DNA from: Trifolium pratense
Lineage: Eukaryota > Streptophyta > Magnoliopsida > Fabales > Fabaceae
NCBI RefSeq assembly: GCF_020283565.1
Contig: NC_060062.1
Location: 53,776,439-53,840,438, forward strand
Reading direction: 5' to 3'
DNA length: 64,000 nt
The position numbers were made by a program, and so were the translations under genes. Positions 57,172 to 64,000 of this stretch are shown one piece after another (the stretch's first letter is position 1; the number at the start of each line of letters is the position of its first letter). Below the pieces are notes generated by a model. That model was not told where the DNA came from. It saw nothing but the letters and a program-made list of their open reading frames with translations, and did not search any database.

Positions 57172-60100
57172 TCAATTTTTCTGGAACACCTTTTGATAAA
57201 CCACATTTTTAGTGATATTACAAGCTCTACCATTATCATCCAAAGCCAAAATTTTGAGCCCACGGTTACTCTTAACACGTGAAACAACAACATAAAGTTG
57301 TCCATGAGAAACAACAGGTTTTGGAAGATAAAGACCAACATTAGTTAAAGTCTGACTTTTATTAATGGTCATAGCATAACAAACACTAAAGGGGAATTGC
57401 CTTCTTTCAAAAGTAATTGAAACATTTACATCAGAAGGAATCAAGTCCATACGAGTAATAAACACTTTTTCCCCAGCATGCGAACCATTAATAATCGAAG
57501 CACCGATAATATCGTTACCTAATTCAGAAACAATCAACCGTGTACCATTACACAAACCAGACGAAACATCATTGTTTCGCAACAACATAATAGGCACACC
57601 AACCTTCAAAACCAATTTATGATTAGGCATTCCCGAACACTTAATATCATTTAAAAATTCGGTCGTAATCCAATGACGATCAATCCCAATATCTTCGTCA
57701 CACTTACACATAGAGTCACAACTAAGATACTCTTTCTCTTTACCAGGAATAATAGAAACAACATATTCATTAACAGATTCAACAATTTCCAAAGTAGGAG
57801 CAAGAATAGCTCGACCACTTAAAAATCCCAAATTTCCAATATTGTCAAGAAAACAAGGATACGTCGAAGACACAATATCCCCAATTGGATCACCAAAACT
57901 CGGTATACAAAATTCTTGAGGAATTTCAACCATAGCTTCACCATCCTCACTACACCCAAGCTTACCATCACCAATATCCAAAATCCATTTACCAAATCGT
58001 CGCAAATCAGCATTATCAGTCTCATTATCAGAAAATTGAAGTTGCATATTCTGAGTAAGCTTAAACACTTTACATCCAACCCATAATGGAGAAGAGTTAA
58101 TAGTAGCATGAACAATATCAGCCCTACTACCTCGCGGAATAACAGACAATATTTGCCGAAAATCACCACAAAAAACAACGGTTTTCCCACTTCCGAGAAA
58201 GAGCATTCCAAAGATATGTTTTGCCACTTCCACCAAATCCGTCAACAAAAAAAACAAGACCCAACTTATTTGCAACAGCATTAATAATATCATGATAAGC
58301 AACTAATTGTTCAGAATTTAGATTATGGAATAAACAATTATGCTCAACCAACATATCAGAAGACTGATAAGATAATTCGTTTGCTATAAAAATATTATCA
58401 AAAGGAATAGGGTCAAGCGAGATAATACTTGGCATACACTCAAAATCATCTAAAGTTTTACCATTTAGTCGCAAATACTTTTCAACTTCAACCAAACATA
58501 ATTGCTGGAGATTTTCATCAGAGACAACCAAATCTAGCAATAAAAGGCCGATATCAAATAACTTAAATAAAAACCAATAATAGAAACACAATTTATAGCA
58601 ATAAAATTTTTAAAAAACACCAAACCTGACTTATTGAGCAAACGACGGTGCTTATACAACAAACCATCACATAGTATTTTCCACTTCCTAGTCCAAACAT
58701 TAAGCGGATCACCCATAGAACCACCCAACAACATCATCGCAAAGACCTTTCTCAAATAAATTCCGGAACCAACAAAAGAAAGTTCATCAATAGCATCAAG
58801 AAATTGACGATCATTAGCCAACAACCGCAACTCTGCACAAGCTTCTCGATAAGAATCATACACAACCCCCAAAACAGTGCGAATATCTTCAAAATTCTGA
58901 CAACCAACCTGCACATTCAACAACAAGCTCATATAATACAATTCCCGTGTACTTGGTGTCACAAAGGTCAGCCTGCCAATTGTCGTTCCTGATTTCTGCG
59001 GCCGCCACACCCTATCATCAGAATCATAAGTAAATTTGTTTGGAAATTGAGCATATGTCAAAGACCTACCATAAGAATAACACCTATTTGCCTCCATCCA
59101 CGCCATGAACATGGAATTTTTATTTGAATTTCTGTTTAAAACCGAGCTCAAATTCGAATCATCCCTGTAAACAACTCTACGCTCATCACGCAAGTGAAAA
59201 GTCAAACGCAACACAGCAGGTCGACGATCGTGAATATCAAAACGAAAAGTTCTCCATATTGATTCACACGGGGATAAATACCTACAATCATAATACTGCT
59301 TAATCTCATCAACAGTTTCATCGTCACCCACTTCCAACGCAGCAGTTACCCTATCAACACCCTTCGTGATATATTTAAACAGATACTTAATACAATTCGA
59401 CTTATTACAATACTCAATATTAACATGAGCCTTATATTTCATGATTAGCTTAGGATTATAAGGCACAACATTTCGATTATCAATCCGAATCTCATTCTTC
59501 AATACAGAAACACCATGATCCCTCCTTCTATAAATAGGGTACCCAGAAGTGTCAAAAGAAGTGTTGGAAACAAAAATTTTTGGATAAAATTTCGAGCACC
59601 TCTTATCCACCATGCAAGGACAACCCGACCTAGCTTTTCCACAAGGACCATGCATCATAAATTCCGTCACATTGGCAAAAAGCTTTGGAAAAAGTTGCTC
59701 GTCAGGTAACTCCGCACAAATAACCAAATCAATCGCGCTGGGAGAACCCAACTTATCACGGGGATCAAGCCACAAAAGAATATGGGCATGTGGCAAACCA
59801 CGCTTCTGGAACTCTATAGAATATAGACCTAAATAAATTAAAAAATCATGAGACAACCATAAACTAAGGAAAATGATACATAAAAATAAATAATAAAAGT
59901 AACACCATACTTGCTATAACCCTCCCAAAAAAGTGGCCTTTTCTGAAATCCTTCATCATCTTTGCAAGTTTTATACGGAAAACCCTGCAGCTAATATCAG
60001 GTCTGTAAGGTGCATAATTTTCGGTCTTTGTAAGATGACGTTGTATTTCCTCCCATTTTGGATTGCAAGTAACAGTAAGAAACAAATCAGGATAACCATA

Positions 60101-61930
60101 ACTCTTGCAAATAGCCATAGCATCTTGACAATTGTTAAACATATACCTTCGACCACCAGTAAAAGACGACAGTAAAACAACGCGAGAACCAATCGAGGAT
60201 GCATCGACATCACCACGACTAACAGCTTCCTCAACACTAGAAAGAAACCCAGCACGAATATTACTATGATTACTCCTAATAAAAGACAACCTTTGAGACT
60301 CAATCATAGAATACAAATCAACGATAAACTGCTGGAAAAGACGACGTCCCCGGAAAACAACAGAATCCTCAACACACCTTTCCATCAAGCGATAAGCAAT
60401 AAACTCCCTCAAACTAACGCGAACACGTTTTTTAATTGATTTAGAACATGTTGTTCTATTAAGTTTGATATCTTCCTGATACTGATCCTCTCCATAAGGA
60501 AACAACAATGGATATTGTAAGGGCATATACTTTGAATGAGTTTCATGTATCCGTTGCAACAAACCACCCCTTTCACGAACAACTATATCCCTTTCATCTT
60601 GAGAGACATCAAAATCCCCAACAATAAGAGCAGCAATTTCATCAACTGCTGGGACATTATAAGTCCTAGCATCAAAGGCTCTATTCTGAAACAACCTAAG
60701 CCTAACAGGAACATTGGAATTCACACGACAAAAGTCACGAACCATCCTAAAACTCTGCACTAATTTATTATAGGAATCCATAACCTCCAGCAAGACGGCA
60801 ACCAACGTGGGATCAAGACCATGAGCGGAAGAATGATCCCTTAAATCACGAGAATAAGAGGAACATAAGCAACATGGATAATAGGAAAAACACAAACAAT
60901 AAAAAGACTAAAGTAAAAATAAAAATAAAAAATAAAAATAAAATCCCACAACAAACCTGAAATGCAACAATCGATTGGACACTTCGTTATCGGTGTCATA
61001 TATGTAAAGTTGAGCAAACTTAGGTTTAAAACCTTCACCAGGAAGAAGAGTCCCAATTCTATGATAATTTTGACCAGAAATAACAAAATGAGGTGGACCC
61101 TTAGTATTCTTATCAACATCCTGAATTTTACCACCGAGAGAGGTAAACGCAAACATACTATTATAAGACCTTATATTTGATAGAAAATGTCTACTTCTTC
61201 GATCAACACCATTAAACATTTTCCGCAACAAAGTAGGAGGCTCAATCATTAATGGAAGAGTAACATTCCCCTTCATACAACAAATAGAGACCTTAACCTG
61301 ATTACCAGTTCTCTCACCGTCTCACACTAAAGCCCCACAATCCGAACAAGCAACATCCATATCACCGATATTCATCAGAGCTATAAAAACAAATCACAAA
61401 ATCAGAACGATGCAACAAAAGACCACAACGAAGCATAGCAACAAACACAATTTTACAAACCCTGAGATTCACAACGACGGAACAAAGCAGACTGTTCGGC
61501 ATCAAAACAATATCGATTAAGATTTCGAGTCTGGCACCCGCTACCAGCCAGCCCTTTAAAAAGCAAAAGGAATAACTTATATAAAACTCAACAAACTCAG
61601 CAAGACAAAAAAGCGGCACTCAATTAATCTACACATATTTAAATGACAAACCAGAAGTATTTCCAGGACTCCCAGCAACTTTACGACGCTTCGTGGGCGA
61701 GAAAATACGCACTTTATTGAACATAAAAGGAATTAGACAAATAAGAGGCAACAAGTAAATTATATATCATACGATGAAAAAAAAAAAAACAGATTCTCAC
61801 GACCACGTCTGACTTTGACAACGGGTCCAGCAAAAGCAACATCACCCCTCTTTCTCTTCAATATAAGAAACCTCTCCAATCTCCTCTGCCTCGCGAAACA
61901 ACCATGCTCGTCACCGACCAAAACACCCAT
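57172..61930 (-). pseudogene. Helitron Rep-helicase (RepHel), decayed
   Basis: Translation starts MGVLVGDEHGCFARQRRLER at 61930. Later exons carry NLNRYCFDAEQSALFRRC, then CSDCGALV followed by an in-frame TGA (61322-61324), then MKGNVTLPL and SNIRSYNSMFAFTSLGG. Introns at 60840-60956, 59829-59910 and 58535-58625 join in phase. The Rep domain is clear: HUH motif in FQKRGLPHAHILLWL and the two-tyrosine motif in CIKYLFKYITKG. The PIF1-type helicase has Walker A (GFGGSGKTYLWNAL), then a frameshifting deletion near 58195 jumps to VVFCGDFRQILSVIPRGSR, so motif II (DEAP box) is missing. The end reads MTINKSQTLTNVGLYLPKPV and VVSRVKSNRGLKIL to a stop at 57172. Nuclear rolling-circle transposase; inactive here. 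Confidence 0.92.
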
Positions 61931-62525
61931 TGTCTCAAGACCAAATTAGGAAAACTGAAAACAAAACAATAAACTATATACAACTAAGTAAGGACACAAG
62001 TAAACAATGCACCACATAAGCTAAAGAAAGAGAAACGAATCAAATTAAAGCACCAATCCCCAAGCTCAGAAAAATAGTCATGCGATAGGTAAGGACAAGA
62101 GTAACCAGTAAAAAAATCTAAAAAATCAATAATACAAAACAGAAGAAAACAAAAGGAAGTTAAAGCATAAACCACCAATAAACGAACGCAACAAAGTAAA
62201 GTCGAACAGTACGGATACAAATCCCTACAAATATTACTTTAGGAACAACAAGAGCAAACACACGTAACAACGTGGAACAACTTAAAAAACGAACAAGACA
62301 GGTAAATTAATTCTTCTATCGCTAAATATAATAAATATTATTTTGATTTTCAACCGAAATAAGTAAAAAACAAGAAAGATAAAAAGATTTGATAATGAAT
62401 TTAATAAAGGTAGAGAAGAGGAAAATACAAGGAATATTTTGGTAAATTTATATTCTATAAAACTTCAAAAGCAATTTTCAAAAAAGATAATGGAATAAAC
62501 ATATAATAAATTGACTTTATATAGA
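61931..62525 (-). other. 5' non-coding end of the Helitron
   Basis: The leader and promoter of RepHel lie here; AT-rich with no ORF of note. The TC terminus is at 62525. Confidence 0.5.
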
Positions 62526-63120
62526 TTAAATTTATATTCTTTGTGGATGACCTCAAAATCACAAATCAAAAAATTCAAAAAATATAATCAATAATACATG
62601 AGAAATACTCCCAAATTAATATGAACGTTTCTAATTGTTAATTAGGGTACGCTTGGTCTGCAAAAGTATAGTTAGTTGACAGAACAGTACAGGACAAGTT
62701 ATTGAGTTACAGGACAACTTTTTGTATTGTACTCTGTTTGATGATCAGTGTACAGGACAATCAATATTGTACTGTACCTTATTTGATATGTTAAGCACTG
62801 TACAAAATAATAAAAAATTTACTATAATGCCCATGTTGATGTAAAAATATTGATTTTACATTGTATAAAGCCACAAAACAATTGTTTGAAGATATAAAAA
62901 TATTTTATTTTAGTAAAAAAAAATATTTGTTATTTCAATAAAATAACAATGATTTAAACAATTAAAATATAAAAATATGTTCGCACAATTACTCCGCCGG
63001 AATCGATTCGTGGTTGCCGCCGTCGCTGGAAAAAGTGAACCAGTTTCAAGTAACAAACAACGCTAATTTCTGGGATCTACTTCAATTTGGTGAATCTGGC
63101 CACTTGCATAGTGTAACGAC
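62526..63120. other. Spacer with an ACAGGACA repeat and a coding-like fragment
   Basis: Positions 62650-62830 repeat ACAGGACAA and GTACAGGACA four times among GTACTGT/ACAGTAC inverses, possibly a MITE. From about 62992 to 63120 the plus frame reads SAGIDSWLPPSLEKVNQF and NFWDLLQFGESGHLHS without stops until it meets the hAT end. It is GC-richer than its surroundings and may be an exon of an unrecognised gene cut by the hAT element. Confidence 0.35.
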
Positions 63121-64000
63121 CAATGTTTTAAGAACCGGACCGGCAGGTTCAACCGGTTCAACCGGGAACCGGACACAGCAGCGGTCCGGGCTACTGCTGA
63201 GAACCGGTAGTCTGCAGAACCGGGAAAAAACCGCTTGAAACCGGTACGAACCGTTCGGAACCGTTCGAACCGGTGAACCGGGAGCGGTTTGAAAAAACCG
63301 GCTGGTTCGGAATCTTTTGAAAATTAAAAAAAAAACTGTGTATTTAACGTGTTTTTTTTTCCTGTGTGTAACCCTAATTTTTCTCTTTCACTTTCCAGAG
63401 AGCGTGAAAACGGTGGAAGGAAAACCAACACCTATTTTCTTCTTCTTCTTCGTGAAAACGTTGTTGTTGCTGCCTCCACTGGTAAGGATTGAGCACCTGC
63501 ACTTTTTTTCTTCTTCTTCTTCTTCGTTAATTGTTTCTTATATTAGATGGTGGAATGAAACAAATTTATCCTATTGTTATGTTTAGGTTTCTTAATTTGT
63601 TTCTTAATTTATGGAATGAAGAACTAAGGTTTTTTTTTCCTTATATTTCAAAAGATTTTTTTTTCTTATATTACAGTAGTTTCTAATTTGTGCTTTGTTT
63701 GTTTTAGGTTTTTAAAGTTTCTATTTTGTTAGTTTGTTTATCACCTGTGAAGTAGAATAATTATTATGAACCAATTTTAGTAATTTGTTGCTTTGTTTAC
63801 CAATTTAAAGTTTATTTTCTATTTCAGAAAATTATGTCGACATCAGCATCAACTTCTGTTGCTCAATCTTCACAAGCAGCTCCTCCAACACAAGCTGATG
63901 ACTCTATGCAATCATGTCGACAAAAGTCAGACCTTGCTTGGGACTATTGCACATATGTTGTAGAAGGAAGGAATAAAAAATTTACATGTATGTTTTGCAA
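63121..64000 (+). mobile_element. 5' part of an hAT transposon
   Basis: It begins CAATGTTTTAAGAACCGGAC at 63121. The first 190 bp contain more than ten AACCGG/CCGGTT or close forms, matching the subterminal repeats bound by hAT transposases. A transposase-like coding exon follows at 63834. The other end lies beyond the window, so the target duplication (probably GTAACGAC, 63113-63120) cannot be checked. Confidence 0.75.
63834..64000 (+). CDS. hAT transposase-like protein, BED zinc-finger N-terminus (partial)
   Basis: The exon starts after acceptor ATTTCAG (63827); the ATG at 63834 opens MSTSASTSVAQSSQAAPP and runs off the window after 55 codons. Residues about 34-55 (SDLAWDYCTYVVEGRNKKFT, then CMFC) match the start of a BED zinc finger, where W and the C-x2-C pair are conserved. 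BED fingers bind the ends of hAT elements. The catalytic domain and hAT dimerisation region would lie downstream. It may be an active transposase or a domesticated relative; the sequence shown has no break. Confidence 0.78.
   Translation, partial: MSTSASTSVAQSSQAAPPTQADDSMQSCRQKSDLAWDYCTYVVEGRNKKFTCMFC

Larger units (their letters stand above)
55275..62525 (-). mobile_element. Helitron with both ends, 7251 bp
   Basis: On the minus strand it begins TCTATATAAAGTC at 62525 with A just outside, and ends CTAG at 55278-55275 with T just outside: the TC...CTRR ends and A/T insertion site of Helitrons, with no target duplication. A perfect 8-bp-stem hairpin (55285-55303) stands 6 bases before CTAG. 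Inside, all in the same orientation, are a Rep-helicase gene (57172-61930) and a B3-like gene (55505-56347). Helitrons move by rolling-circle replication. The Rep-helicase is broken, so this copy would need enzymes from another element. Confidence 0.9.

Noticed and set aside
1..64000. CRISPR arrays, operons, ribosome-binding sites
   Set aside because: The window is plant nuclear DNA with spliced genes; the repeated motifs found belong to transposons and microsatellites.

Overview
The window is plant nuclear DNA. It has GT-AG introns, AT-rich intergenic sequence, long (TA)n microsatellites and many nested transposons. The proteins and repeat families look like a legume of the Medicago/Trifolium type. 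That is an inference from protein and repeat similarity, not a database result.

Seven host genes can be supported. They are the 3' end of an RS-domain (SR-type) splicing protein (701-974, +), a GT77 glycosyltransferase resembling the arabinosyltransferase RAY1 (2837-6180, +, 7 exons), a DUF4228/PADRE-domain protein (6696-7394, +), the plastid phosphate transporter PHT2;1 (8548-15178, -, 3 exons), a ZF-HD zinc-finger homeodomain transcription factor (27713-28459, -), a small serine-rich-related protein (40528-40785, +) and a BTB/NPH3 protein (47377-50486, -, 4 exons). They act in unrelated pathways and show no shared regulation.

Most of the rest is mobile DNA. PHT2;1 intron 1 (4.4 kb) holds an inverted-repeat structure, two TRIM copies and a copia deletion derivative nested inside one of the TRIMs with a GTTGA target duplication. 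A 6.2-kb non-coding LTR element (TAATT duplication) lies about 550 bp upstream of the PHT2;1 start codon. Next come two 1.24-kb LINE-like elements arranged tail to tail (22099-24592), a 5'-truncated L1 with an 11-bp target duplication (24920-27219), further TRIMs, copia remnants and MITEs of Mutator and hAT type, and a short non-autonomous Helitron (3' end at 34692).

The main object is a 7.25-kb Helitron on the minus strand (55275-62525). It has TC and CTAG termini, a 3' hairpin and an A/T insertion site. It encodes a decayed Rep-helicase (57172-61930) and, between that gene and its 3' end, a separate ORF set whose translation resembles two plant B3 DNA-binding domains (55505-56347). The window ends inside the 5' part of a hAT transposon (63121-64000) that encodes a BED zinc finger.
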